From assembly GCA_947471745.1 (NCBI GenBank), contig CANJKZ010001153.1, positions 472,001 to 536,000 of the forward strand: a stretch of DNA of 64,000 nucleotides, given 5' to 3'. The DNA comes from Closterium sp. Naga37s-1. Lineage: Eukaryota; Streptophyta; Zygnematophyceae; Desmidiales; Closteriaceae. Positions 53,735 through 64,000 of the stretch are shown here, piece after piece. Each line of letters opens with the position of its first letter. The first letter of the stretch is position 1. A model generated the notes under the pieces. That model did no database searches, was not told the DNA's origin, and saw only the letters and a program-made list of their open reading frames with translations. Made by a program: the position numbers and the translations under genes.

Positions 53735-54300
53735 TATGCAGCCCGCCCGTCGACCCTAGGCCCCGCGCGCCCGTCGACCCTAGGCCCGGCCCGCCCATCG
53801 ACCCTAGGCCCCGCCCGCCCGTCGACCCTAGGCCCCGGCCCGCCCGTCGCCCCTGCTGCCCCGCGCGCCCGTCGACCCTAGGCCCGGCCCGCCCGTCGAC
53901 CCTAGGCCCCACCCGCCCGTCGACCCTAGGCCCCGGCCCGCCCGTCGCCCCTGCAGCCCCGCACGCCCGTCGACCCTAGGCCTAGCCCGCCCGTCGCCCC
54001 TGCTGCCACGCGCGCCGCCCCATGCGGCCCGCCCGTCGACCCCAAGCCCCGCGCGCCGCCCCTTGCGGCCCGCCCGTCGACCCTAGGCCCCGCGCGCCGC
54101 CCCTAGCCCCTGCAGCCTGCGAGCCGTCCTTGCAGCCCCGCGCGCCGCCCCTGGTGGCCCTCTCGCCGCCCCTGCTGCCCTGCCCGCTGCCCCTTGCGGC
54201 CCTCTCGCAGCCCCTGCAGCCCTGCGCGCCGCCCCTTGCGACCTGCCCGCCGCACCTAGGCCCGCCGGCCGCCCCTAGGCCCCCGAGCCGCCCCTCTTGC
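53735..54300 (+). repeat. GC-rich tandem repeats in the copia 2 leader
   Basis: Units of about 21 bp with the core CCCGTCGACCCTAGGCCC. They occupy the same place as the different GC-rich repeats of copia 1. Confidence 0.9.
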
Positions 54301-54403
54301 AGCCTGCGCGCCGCCACTTGCAGCCCGCTTGCCGCCCCTTTGCTGCTGCCTGCCCTGTTCCCTGCGCTGCCAGGCTCCTATCCGCCCTGTGTGCTGCGCC
54401 GCT

Positions 54404-57400
54404 ATGGCTTCTCGCCGCGTTCCCGCGTTCGATCATGAGGGCCGGCCGATCCAGTTTGACACGTGGCTCGACGGCCTGCAGCTGTACCTACTGAGCGACT
54501 CTAGAGACAGCGTTTCGTTGTTTGACCACACGTCTGGCGCCTCTCCCGCCCCTCCCGCCACAGCTGACACTCCGACTCGCTCACAGTGGCTTACTCATGA
54601 CGGTGCTGCTCGCTTAGCCATTCGCAACCACCTGCCGTTAGCCGAATGCGCTCACTTCGGACAGCACAAGACCGCACAGGCACTGTACGACGCTGTAGTC
54701 GCCCATTACTCCTCGCCTGCCTCTGCTGCTCTAGGCCATCTTCTACTGCCCTACCTGTTTCCCGAGCTATCCGCCTTTGCCACAGTAGAGGACCTGGTTT
54801 CCCACCTTCGCACTAGCGACGCTCGCTACCGCGCTGCCGTCCCAGCAGAGTTCCTTGACAGGAACCAGCCCCCAATGTTCATCACTCTCTACTTTATAGT
54901 CACCCGCCTCCCTGACTCTCTTCGCTCTGTCAGGGACCACTTTCTCGCACTTGACCCCACAGTCCTCACTGTTGACCTACTCGAGCAGCACCTCTTTGCA
55001 GTTGAGACTAGTGTAGTCGTTGTAGGTGCTGCTCGTTGCACTCCTCGCACGCCCTTCTTTGAGGGGTGTTCCCCCTCCCCCCTTGCCCCCTCCTACGCCT
55101 CTGCTGCTGCTGTTGATGTCCTTGGTACTGAGGATGTCGGGGCTGCTTCTGCTAGTGGGAAGCGCCGCAGCAGCAAGGGCAAGGGTGGCAGGGGTGGTGG
55201 CGGTGGTAGCGGGGGTGGTGGTGGGGGCAGCAGTGGAGGTGGTGGAGGCAGTGGAGGTGGTGGCGGTAGTGGGAGTGGTGGCGGGAGTGGGGGCTTTGGT
55301 GGCGGCGGTGGTGGCAGCGATGGGGGTGGCGGTAGTGGCGGCAGTGGGAGTGGTGGCGGTCGCGCTGGAGCTACCCAGCGTGGAGGTTCTGGCGGTGGCC
55401 AGAGGCAGCAGCAGCAGCGTCGGAGCGAGACCCCGTCGCCCCAGCAGCTTCGTGAGTGGTTTTCTCAGCGTGGGGCGTCTGGGGGTAGTGGTAGCTGCCT
55501 GTATGTAATTCGCACGGGTGACTATATTGGTCAGACATGCGGGAAGCCTCACTCTCAGCACCGCCGCTTCTCTTGCCTCGACGACGCCTGGCGCGCAGAG
55601 TTTGGTGACGAGGCTGAGCGCCCCCGCTGGGCAGAGCTGCTTAGGTCTGGAGTTGCTGTCTTTGACCTAGACTATGATGATATCCTTGCTGCTATGTATG
55701 CTTTGTCTGTTAGTGCTGAGGGTGACTGCTACCTGTGTGTGCCGCCTGACCCAGGTATAGAGGCTGCTGCTCTAGGTGCTAGTGAGTCTGCTCTCCCTGG
55801 TACTGCGCCTGCTAAGGCCTTGCACACCTTCACGCTTGACTCAGGTGCTTCACGTTGTTTCTTTCGCGACAGCACCACCCTCAATCCTCTCTCTACACCT
55901 GAACCGGTCAGACTGGCTGGCCCCTCCGGGGGCCCAGTCCTTGCCCATTCCTCCACTGTTCTCCCGTGTCCGGCGGTTCCGTTCGGCTCACTGTCAGGCC
56001 TTCACCTCCCCTCGTTCTCTACAAACTTGGTGAGTATCGCTGCCTTCCAGGACGCGATGGTCACTACCACCACTCCTGGGGGTCACCGTGTGTTGATCTG
56101 CACGTGTACACGGACGGGCCGCCACCTGGCCACGTTCACTCGTCGGCCTGGGTCGAGTTTGTACACACTGGCTACTGAGCCTCCTCAGGTAGCTGCGTCT
56201 GCCCAGGTGTCCACGTCAGGTCCGGTAGCATCCCCTTGCTCGTGTCGCCTCCTGTCGCACCAGACTCTCCTGTGGCACCACCGCCTTGGTCACCCCTCCC
56301 TGCCACGCCTTCGTGGCATGCACTCCCACCTCCTTGTCTCTGGTCTTCCCCAGTCTTTGCCTCCCCTCCCGCCCTCGCCTGCCCCGCCCTGCCTTATTTG
56401 CGTCGAGGGGTAGCAGCGCGCCGCTCCTCACTCCTCCTCGTTTCCCTCGACGACTGCTCCCCTTCAGACTCTCCACATGGACGTGTGGGGCCCAACCCGC
56501 TCCAGTGAACAGGGCCGCGAGCGCTACGTTCTGCTGGTTGTTGACGAATACACGAGGTACACCAAGTACTTCCCCTTGCGCAGCAAGGGTCAGGCCCCTG
56601 ATGTCTTGATCCCTTGGATCCGTGCAGTCCATCTCCAGCTCCGCGAGCGGTTCCGCCAGGATCTTCCTGTCCTGCGTCTGCACTCTGATAGAAGTGGTGA
56701 GTTCTCCTCCGACCTCTTGCGGGACTTTTGTCATGGGGAGGGCATTCTCCAGTCGTTCACGCTTCTGGCATCCCCTCAGCAAAAAGAGGTTGCTGAGCGC
56801 CGCATTGGCTTAGTCATGGAGGTGGCTCATACGTCCATGATCCATGCGGCTGCTCCCCATTTTCTGTGGCCGTTTGCGGTCCGGTACGCTGCGCATCAGC
56901 TCAACCTCTGGCCCCGTGTCTCCTTGCTAGAGACCTCGCCCACACTGCGTCGGACGGGGGAGGTTGGCGATGCGTCAGTGTTCCGGGTCTGGGGCTCTCT
57001 TGCCTTTGTTCGTGATACGTCCGCGGACAAGCTCTCCGCCCGCGCTATTCCCTGCGTCTTCCTTGGCTTTCCCCCTGCCGCGCCTGGCTGGCAGTTTTAC
57101 CACCCCACCTCGCACCGTGTCTTCCCCTCTCAGGACGTCACGTTTGACGAGTCGATTCCCTTTTACCGTCTCTTCCCCTACCGCTCTGCCCCTCCCCCAC
57201 CCTCGCCGCTCTTCCTTGCTCCAGGTCCCCCTCCGGCAGACCCCCTTCCCCCCCAGGGTCTTGCTCCCTCAGGTGTGTCTCAGGTAGACCCTCTCCCTGG
57301 TACTATGCCTGTTGAGGTAGCTGTTGACTCAGGTGTTGCTCGAGGTGCTGCGTCTGGGGGTGCTGCGTCTGGGGGTGCGGAGCCTCTGGGTGCGGAGACT

Positions 57401-60283
57401 GTGGGTGCTGATCCTGGGGGTGCGGAGCCTGGGGGTGCTGAGCCTGCGGGTGTGGAGTATGGGGGTACTGAGCCTGAGGGTGTGCAGCTTGGGGGTGCTG
57501 AGTCTAAGGGTGCGGAGTCTGGGGGTGCTAAGCCTCGTGGTATTGCTTCTTCTTGAGGTCCTGCGGGTGCTTCGCCACGACTGTCTCTCCGGCCGAAGCC
57601 TCTCTCCCAGCAGTAGTTGCGCGAGTGGTTTACTCAGCGCAAATGCCTTCGGAGTGGAGATGCCGGAGCTGGAGATTCTGCCGCTGGAGACACTAGAGCT
57701 GGAGGTGCTGGAGTTACTGCTGGAGCTGGTGGTACCGGAGGTGCTGCAGCTGCTGGTCCTGGAGGTGCTCGTACCAGGGGTACTGGAGCTGTCGGGACTG
57801 GTAGTGTTGGGGGCGCTGGAGCTGGAGACGGAGCCTGGAGCTACCGGGGCTGGAGGTGCTGGAGCTGGAGGCATTGACGCTGGTGGCGCTGGAGCTGGAG
57901 GAGCTGGAGCCGTTGGCGCTGGAGCTGGAGGCACTGGCGCGGGAGGCGCTGGAGCTCGAGGAGCTGGAGCTATTGACCCTCGAGCTGGAGGTGCAGTGTC
58001 TGGTGGTACTGGTGCTGGAGGCACTGTGCGCCCGCGACCGTACTTCGTTCCCCTAATTCAGCAGGTTCTTGGTGTTTCGTCTTCTACTAGCCTTACTCCT
58101 CCCTTACTTTTTCCACCGCCTGACTAGTCGCAGCCGCCGTTACACCCAGCCTCCCCACTGCCTGCTCCTTCTCCTTACACTGAGCAGACTGGCGGTCTTA
58201 CAGAGCGTCGTGAGCCTGCATCTCGTCCTGTGTCGCCGGTTCGCACTGGTCGTCGCGTTCCTCGTTCACGTCCTCCTCCTGTCCTCGGCACCCACGCTAT
58301 GGCACTTCGTCCTTCCTCTGTTCCACTGCGTGTTCCTCTGCCTGCTCCTCCTGAGTCCTCTCTCCCTGAGGTCCCTGACCCTGCATCTGACCGCGCGCGT
58401 GCTGCCAGTCCCACTGTCGCTCGTCTCCTTGCCACTGCTGTCACTGACCCTTCCTTTGAGTCTGCTGCTGCGTCTGCTCTCGTTGCCGAGCTGCTTGACT
58501 TTGCTGCTGCCTAACGTCTCGACTACGCCTCTGATCTAGTTGCTGAGTCTGTACCTGCCAGTCCTCCGTCCGTCGGGGGTGAGTGTGCTCTTGGCACGGA
58601 CGTACTTGAGGACAGGCAGGAGGACTTTGAGTGTCTTGCAGCTGCTGTACCTCGTTTTGCTTCCATGCTGCTTGCCCCTGAGGGAGACTCGGATGCACCA
58701 GACATCCCGACCCCGCGCTCTTACGCAGAGGCGATTACGGGTCCCTACTCCTCTCAGTGGCAGGCAGCCATGGATGCCGAGATGGCATCCTGGAAGTCCA
58801 CAGGCACCTACATCGACGCAGTTCCCTGGTCTCGGGCGAACATAGTCGATGGCATGTGGATTTTCAGGGTGAAGCGGCCGCTGGGTTCTCCGCCTGCCTT
58901 CAAGGCGCATTACGTTGCTAGAGGCTTCAGTCAGCGACAGGGGGTTGACTACTTCCAGACCTTCTCTCCCACCCCAAAGATGACTACTCTTCGGGTGTTG
59001 CTGCACGTCGCTGCTCAGCATGACTACGAGTTGCACTCTCTGGACTTTAGTACAACTTTCTTGCAGGGCAGCCTGCACGAGGAGATCTGGCTGCGCCGCT
59101 CACCTGGCTTCACTAGGTCGTTTCCTGCAGGTACCCAGTGGAGCCTCCGCCGGCCAGTCTACGGTCTCCGCCAGGCGCCTCGAGAGTGGCACGACACACT
59201 GAGGACTGCACTTGCGGCTCTGGGGTTTACTCCTTCTACTGCTGACCCGTCGATGTTTCTACGCACCGACATGTTGCTGCCGCCATTCTACGTCCTCGTG
59301 TACGTCGACAACCTGGTCTTTGCCACTTCTGACACTGAGGCACTGACCCTTGTGAGGTCGGAGCTGCAAAAGAGACACACCTGCACTGACCTGGGTGAAC
59401 TGCGCAGCTATCTTGGCTTGCAGATCACCCGGGACAGAGCATGGCGCACCATCACACTGACTCAGTCACACATGGTGCACCAGGTCCTTCAGCGCTTCGG
59501 TTTCCAGTTCTCCTTGCCACAGCCCACTCCTCTGTCTACCAGCCACTCGCTCTTAGCTCCACCTTTGGACGAGTCCGTAGAGCCGAGTGGTCCGTACCCA
59601 GAGCTTGTGGGTTGCTTCATGTACCTGATGACATGCACACGACCTGACCTCGCATACCCTCTCAGCCTCCTGGCTCGCTACGTGGCTCCCGGTAGGCAAC
59701 AAAAGGTGCATTGGGATGGTGTGAAGAGGGTACTGCGTTACTTTTGCAGTACGTCAAGCATGGGGCTCGTGCTTGGAGGACGGGGTCCAGTTGTCCTCAA
59801 TGGTCACGCAGACGCTTCTTGGGTTGACGACTCAGCTACGCAGCGGTCGTCACAGGGTTACACCTTCAGCCTCAATTCTGGCTCTGTTTCCCGGCGGTCT
59901 ACCCGCTCGTGTTTGGTTCTCAGCTCCAGTTGTGAGGCTGAGATCTACGCAGGGGCCATGGCTGCACTGGAGCTACGCTGGCTCACCTACCTGCTGACTG
60001 ACTTGGGAGAGCAGCCTCGTTCGCCTCCAGTTTTGTACGTAGACAACAAGGCCATGATTGCCTTGTGTCAGGAGCATAGACTGGAGCACAGAACGAAGCA
60101 CATCGCTCTACGATACTTCCTTGCTTGAGAGTTGCAGCAGCGTGGCCAGCTTCGTCTTGCGTACGTGACCACTAGGGCCAACACTACTGATATACTCACG
60201 AAGGCACTTCCGCCTGGTGATCATCAGCGCTTCTCTACTGTGTTAGGCCTTGTGCCTACTTTGCCTCACTTGCTCACTGCGTG
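54404..60283 (+). pseudogene. Copia 2 Gag-Pol (inactivated)
   Basis: Starts at the ATG in CTATGGCTTCTCGCC (about 54404) with Gag. The zinc-finger-like motif has lost its last Cys (SQHRRF where copia 1 has PTQRCF). The frame stops at about 56413 (VEG-stop). Integrase runs 56414-57556 with NG of QQNGIAERR changed to KE. Stops follow at about 57556 and 57615, and a frameshift at about 57840. The frame then reopens with stops at 58124 and 58512, and RT/RNase H at 58513-60128 has the active site changed to YVDN. It ends at a TGA replacing an Arg codon (about 60126), with the true end near 60283. Several of the stops fit C-to-T change at CpG. Confidence 0.9.
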
Positions 60284-60388
60284 ACTTTGCTTGTACTGTG
60301 ATCTGTATATATACCAGCATGCTTACTCTTGCTAGGCTATGATCACTGTACTATTTGTGCTCTTTATATAACTCTGCATGTGAACTGG

Positions 60389-61280
60389 AAGGGACGTACG
60401 ACTCGCTTGGAATGCGCGGCTGATCGGGGAAATCATAGTCGATCGATTGCGATCTGACCCAATCGACAACCAATTGTGTGAGATCGGAGTGATCTGCACC
60501 ACGTCCTTATTGGAGTATTGTTTCGGGTCGTGGTTCTCGGAATCAGTCCTTGGTCTGGTTCGGATATTGTCAGGGCTCATTGTAAATTCCGAGTTCAGCT
60601 TTTGCCCCTGATATGCATTTGTAATCTAATCAATTTCCCAGATACAGCCCTGCCCAAAACAGCTTCTTCTTAGTGATTACTGAGTGAGAGCCCGAAATAG
60701 AGGGAGATTTTTCGCGATTAGCCCTTCACACACTGTACCGTGCAAAGTAATTATGCTACAAGTGGCAAGCCTCTGTGGTTTATTCTTGACAAATGGCAGA
60801 GCTTGTTCAGGTGTTCCCCAACAAGCTTGATATCACACCTGATGCAAACTGAACAGCCTTAAAAAAAAATTATGGTTGTTAAACGGATGTCAAATAATAA
60901 ATGGTTGTTAAACCGTTGGTGGTTCACAGTGTTGATTTTTAGGATGGTGGTAGTTTTTGGACTCAAATGACGCATTGCATGTCAGACAGAATAAGCAGTA
61001 GTGCCTGAAGCAAGAATCGTTGCTCCTCCTGACCCGATCTTGTTGCTACAGTAGTTTTGGACGCGTGGCGCTGTAATCTCGAGTTGGCTGGAAGCGTGCC
61101 TACAACATTTATGGGACCAGACAAAAGGACCAGAGGAAAGCAATAGTTGTCAGGTCACAGAGGAATCCTTTCCGATAATTTTAGCACACTCCACCAAAAG
61201 CATACCCACCAAAGCAGACTTCGCATAAATTTTCAGGGGTGTCAAAACTGTACGATTGTCCGTCCGTGTGGTTATCGAAT
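60389..61280. other. Intergenic, nothing recognised
   Basis: No gene or repeat recognised beyond a short A run at about 60861-60869. Confidence 0.5.
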
Positions 61281-61527
61281 GGTATATCTCAGCGGACAAG
61301 CGACTCCGCCTAGGGGAGCTCGCAGCTCGCGGGCAAAAAAAAAAAAACCCATTCGGGCATGCATCCGGTCAGGGAGGCATCAACCCTAAAACCTGGAGGC
61401 ATGTGTTTAGGGTTGATGCCTCCCTCGGATGGCATGCCATCCGATAGGGTTTTAGTTTTTTTCTGCCCAGGGGCAGCAGGTCGTCAATGGGTCGACGGAG
61501 CCAACGACCCATTTCCGCTGAGATATT
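61281..61527. repeat. Foldback of two tRNA-like arms with facing A tracts
   Basis: The left arm starts TATATCTCAGCGGACAAGCG (61283) and ends in a 13-A run (61335-61347). The right arm is inverted, from ATATCTCAGCGGA (ending 61526) inward to a T run (about 61456). In the centre, GGGAGGCATCAACCCTAAA and its complement form a 19-bp stem. TATCTCAGCGG resembles a tRNA A box. Confidence 0.72.
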
Positions 61528-62365
61528 CAGTGTCCGTAGTGGAAGTCGACGATGTCGACAAATCCCATACGTCGGATCTTGATCGGAGGGCTGAAACGTG
61601 TCACATCTATCGTCGTTTGCATATCATGTCGAGTCGACATCCACAAGGCCTAAACACATTCTCAGTTGGACAGCTCAACGATCACTGCCACGGCTTGCGA
61701 GCGGGGATGTGGTGAAACTGATACAGATCCAGGTGTACGTACACCCTCATTCTCGGCTATCGCACAATCGGGAGCAGCGTCTACAGTGTTGTCATTTAGC
61801 ACCGCTGTGCACGTAACCGAACCCCCTAATGTTGACAGGCTCAGTATGCACCAAGCGACAAAACAGAACACTCGAAATGTTCTGTTGACTTGGTCCTATA
61901 TATTGGCCAGAGATTCTACGTAAAAAATGCACAGAAAACAGACAAATCGAAACACTGGTTCAAAACACAAACAGTTTCGTTCCGTTGGGTAGAAACGGAT
62001 GACGTATGGCAAAACAAACAAAGAGAAAAGCAGCTGTAGGCAGACACACATGCGAGCGCACTATGCTTGGCTGTCTTGATTCAGCCACAATTCCTAACCA
62101 GTCAAAGTCAACAGCTGGCACAACCAAGTTGGCAGTTGTGATTCTGCTTGTAGAGTATGTGCTAGCACCATTCTGGGCACACTGCAGTCACACAAAGTGT
62201 TTGGTGCATCTGGCGAATGTCAGTGTGGCGAGAATGAGGGTGTACCGAGATTTGAAGGGACGACAGAGAAAATACACCAGAGGGTACATCAGCCTGATGT
62301 CAGCAACTCTTCAGCAGTAGGCTCTGCTGTGTAGACGAGTCACAACAACCCATCAAGCACCGCCC
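61528..62365. other. Intergenic, nothing firm
   Basis: A frame at 62006-62320 (104 aa) has no recognised domain and is not called as a gene. Confidence 0.45.
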
Positions 62366-62496
62366 TATCAAAGTAACGAACGAGAATGGAATGAACTAGC
62401 AGCAGGATGAGTACAAGTACTAACCCTGAGTTGTGTTGTACCCCATATAGGCTACCCCACTACAGACTAAACAATGTGCAGCATATAAGTTTGACA
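62366..62496 (-). repeat. 3' LTR of copia 3
   Basis: The minus-strand LTR shares GTAGTGGGGTAGCC and TTAGTACTTGTAC with the copia 2 LTR. Confidence 0.87.
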
Positions 62497-62763
62497 CACC
62501 CCCATAGGCAGAGTGGGGGAGAACAAGTGGTCAAAAGACCAGTCAAGAAAAGCAAAGCAAGCTCAGGGTGGATCACAAAGTCACCACACAGTCCGAGCAC
62601 AAGCAAAGGGCCACAAGGCCAGTTCACATGCAGAGTTATATAAAGAGAACAAATAATACAGTGATCATACCCTAGAAAGTGCAAGCATGCACGTATATAT
62701 AGAGATCACAGTACAAGCAGAGTCAAGCAGTAAGCAAGTGAGGCAAAGTAGGCACAAGGCCTA

Positions 62764-63999
62764 ACACAGTAGCAAAGCGCTGATGATCACCAAGCGGAAG
62801 TGCCTTGGTGAAGACATCGGCAATATTGGCCCGAGTGGCCATGTACGCAAGACGAAGCTGGCCACGCTGCTGCAAATCTCGAGCAAGGAAGTATCACAGA
62901 GCGATGTGCTTCGTTCTGTGCTCAAGTCTGTGCTCCTGACACAAGGCAATCATGGCCTTGTTGTGTACGTACAGAACTGGAGGCGAACGAGGCTGCTCTC
63001 CCAAGTTGGTCAGCAAGTAGGTGAGCCAGTTTAGTTCCTGAGCAGCCATGGTCCCGGCGTAGATCTCAGCCTCACAACTGGAGCTGAGAACCGAAGACGA
63101 GCAGGTAGACCGCCAAGAAACAGAGCCGGAACCAAGGCTGAAGGTGTAACCCTGTGACGACCGCTGCGTAGCTGAGTGGTCAACCCAAGAAGCGTCTGCG
63201 TGACCATTGAGGACAACAGGACCCCGTCCTCCAAGCACAAGCCCCATGCCTGACGTACTACACAGGTAACGCAGTACCCTCTTTGCAGCATCCCAGTGCA
63301 CCTTTCGTTGACTACCGGGAGCCACGTAGCAAGCCAGAAGGCTGAGAGGGTACGCGAGGCCAGGTCGTGTGCACGTCATCAGGTACATGAGGCAACCCAC
63401 AAGCTCTGGGTACGGACCACTCGGCTCTACGGACTCCTCCGAAGGTGGAGCTGAAAGTGAGTGGCTGGTAGACAGAGGAGTGGGCTGTGGTGAGGAGAAC
63501 TGGAAGCCGAAGCGCTGAAGGACCTGGTGCACCATGTGTGACTGAGTCAGTGTGATGGTGCGCCGTGCTCTGTCCCGGGTGATCTGCAGGCCAAGATAGT
63601 TGCGCAGTTCACCCAGGTCAGTGCAGGTGTGTCTCTTCTGCAGCTCGGACTTCACAAGAGTCAGTGCCTCAGTGTCAGCAGTGGCAAAGACGAGGTCGTC
63701 GACGTACACGAGGACGTAGAACAGCGGCACCGAGGTGTCGGTGCGTAGAAACAGCGACGGGTCTGCTGTAGAAGGAGCAAACCCTAGAGCCGCAAGTGTA
63801 GTCCTCAGTGTGTCGTGCCACTCACGAGGTGCCTGGCGGAGACCGTAGACTGGCCGGCGGAGGCTCCACTGAGTACCTGCAGGAAACGTCCCAGTGAAAC
63901 CAGGTGGTCGGCGCAGCCAGATCTCCTCGTGCAGGCTGCCCTGCAGGAAGGCTGTACTGAAGTCCAGGGAGTGCAACTCGTAGTCACGCTGAGCAGCGA
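62764..63999 (-). pseudogene. Copia 3 RT-RNase H (one nonsense codon, 5' part outside window)
   Basis: The frame from the right edge to 62894 encodes RT (DFSTAFLQGSLHEEIW, VYVDDLVFATAD with intact YVDD) and RNase H (GHADASW, SSCEAEIYA). It ends at a TGA where the siblings have Arg in ALRYFLA. The rest of the protein (QQRGQLRLAY..FTKALP) follows in the same frame to about 62764. The change CGA to TGA is a single CpG-type mutation. It keeps the residues after MTCTR that copia 1 has lost. Confidence 0.88.
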
Positions 64000-64000
64000 C

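Larger units (their letters stand above)
53447..60388 (+). mobile_element. Ty1/copia retrotransposon 2, decayed and 3'-truncated
   Basis: The 5' LTR of 131 bp (53447-53577; TGTCAG...CTGACA) is followed by the primer-binding site TGGTTTCAGAGC. The body is parallel to copia 1. Similarity to the 3' leader of the sibling elements ends at about 60388 after CATGTGAACTGG, and no 3' LTR follows. Coding is interrupted by stops and at least one frameshift. Confidence 0.92.
62366..64000 (-). mobile_element. Ty1/copia retrotransposon 3, 3' part (continues past window)
   Basis: On the minus strand the 3' LTR occupies 62496-62366 (TGTCAAAC...TTTGATA, 131 bp) and is preceded by the purine-rich TATGGGGGTG. 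RNase H and RT lie at 62760-64000. It is a sibling of copia 1 and 2, and the rest lies to the right of the window. Confidence 0.9.

Noticed and set aside
57324..57840. Val/Leu-rich frame at the start of 57324-58127
   Set aside because: It is the shifted reading of the GGAEPGGA-type linker repeats of copia 2. Only the part after about 57840 is in the true frame.
62006..62320. 104-aa frame as a gene
   Set aside because: No recognised motif and no supporting context.

Overview
This is nuclear DNA from a GC-rich eukaryote of the green-plant (streptophyte) lineage. The evidence is two spliced housekeeping genes whose products align residue by residue with land-plant enzymes, GT-AG introns throughout, and LTR retrotransposons primed from a plant-type initiator tRNA-Met site. 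A charophyte alga (for example a zygnematophyte) or an early-diverging land plant would fit, but the species is inferred and not shown by the sequence. Coding and non-coding DNA are both full of expanded simple repeats (GAG, CAG, CA, G runs).

Layout: 1-3215, 3' part of a very acidic PHD-finger gene (+). 3912-9349, a dead Ty3/gypsy element (+) with two LTRs. 9495-9933, a solo LTR with a perfect target-site duplication. 9953-14371, a large Ser/Gln-rich unknown gene (-). 15750-27107, the mitochondrial 2-oxoglutarate dehydrogenase E1 gene (-), resolved here into 17 exons (1127 codons plus stop, all phases consistent). 28034-33018, the 20S proteasome beta-2 (PBB/beta type-7) gene (+), 7 exons, 274 aa, head-to-head with the E1 gene. 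33-38.8 kb, mostly gene-poor, with a TTAA-flanked MITE. 38845-41193, a bZIP gene (+) with polyQ. 41.3-53.1 kb, a decayed second copy of part of the proteasome gene. It is interrupted by a 43-bp minisatellite, and a nearly intact Ty1/copia element (42392-49779) sits inside that minisatellite. 53447-60388, a second, decayed copia (+) lacking its 3' end. About 61.28-61.53 kb, a foldback made of two tRNA-like arms. 62366-64000, the 3' part of a third copia (-).

The most unusual feature is that nearly every intron of the two housekeeping genes carries one to four decaying 'echoes' of the adjacent exon. These are same-strand tandem duplications spanning a splice site plus part of the exon, often with a measurable period (173+173 bp and 135+135+185 bp in the proteasome gene; 269, 244 and 173 bp in the E1 gene). 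In one intron the donor consensus has itself expanded into a (GTGAGG)n microsatellite. Intron growth by repeated splice-site-spanning tandem duplication explains much of this locus and is the main observation to follow up.
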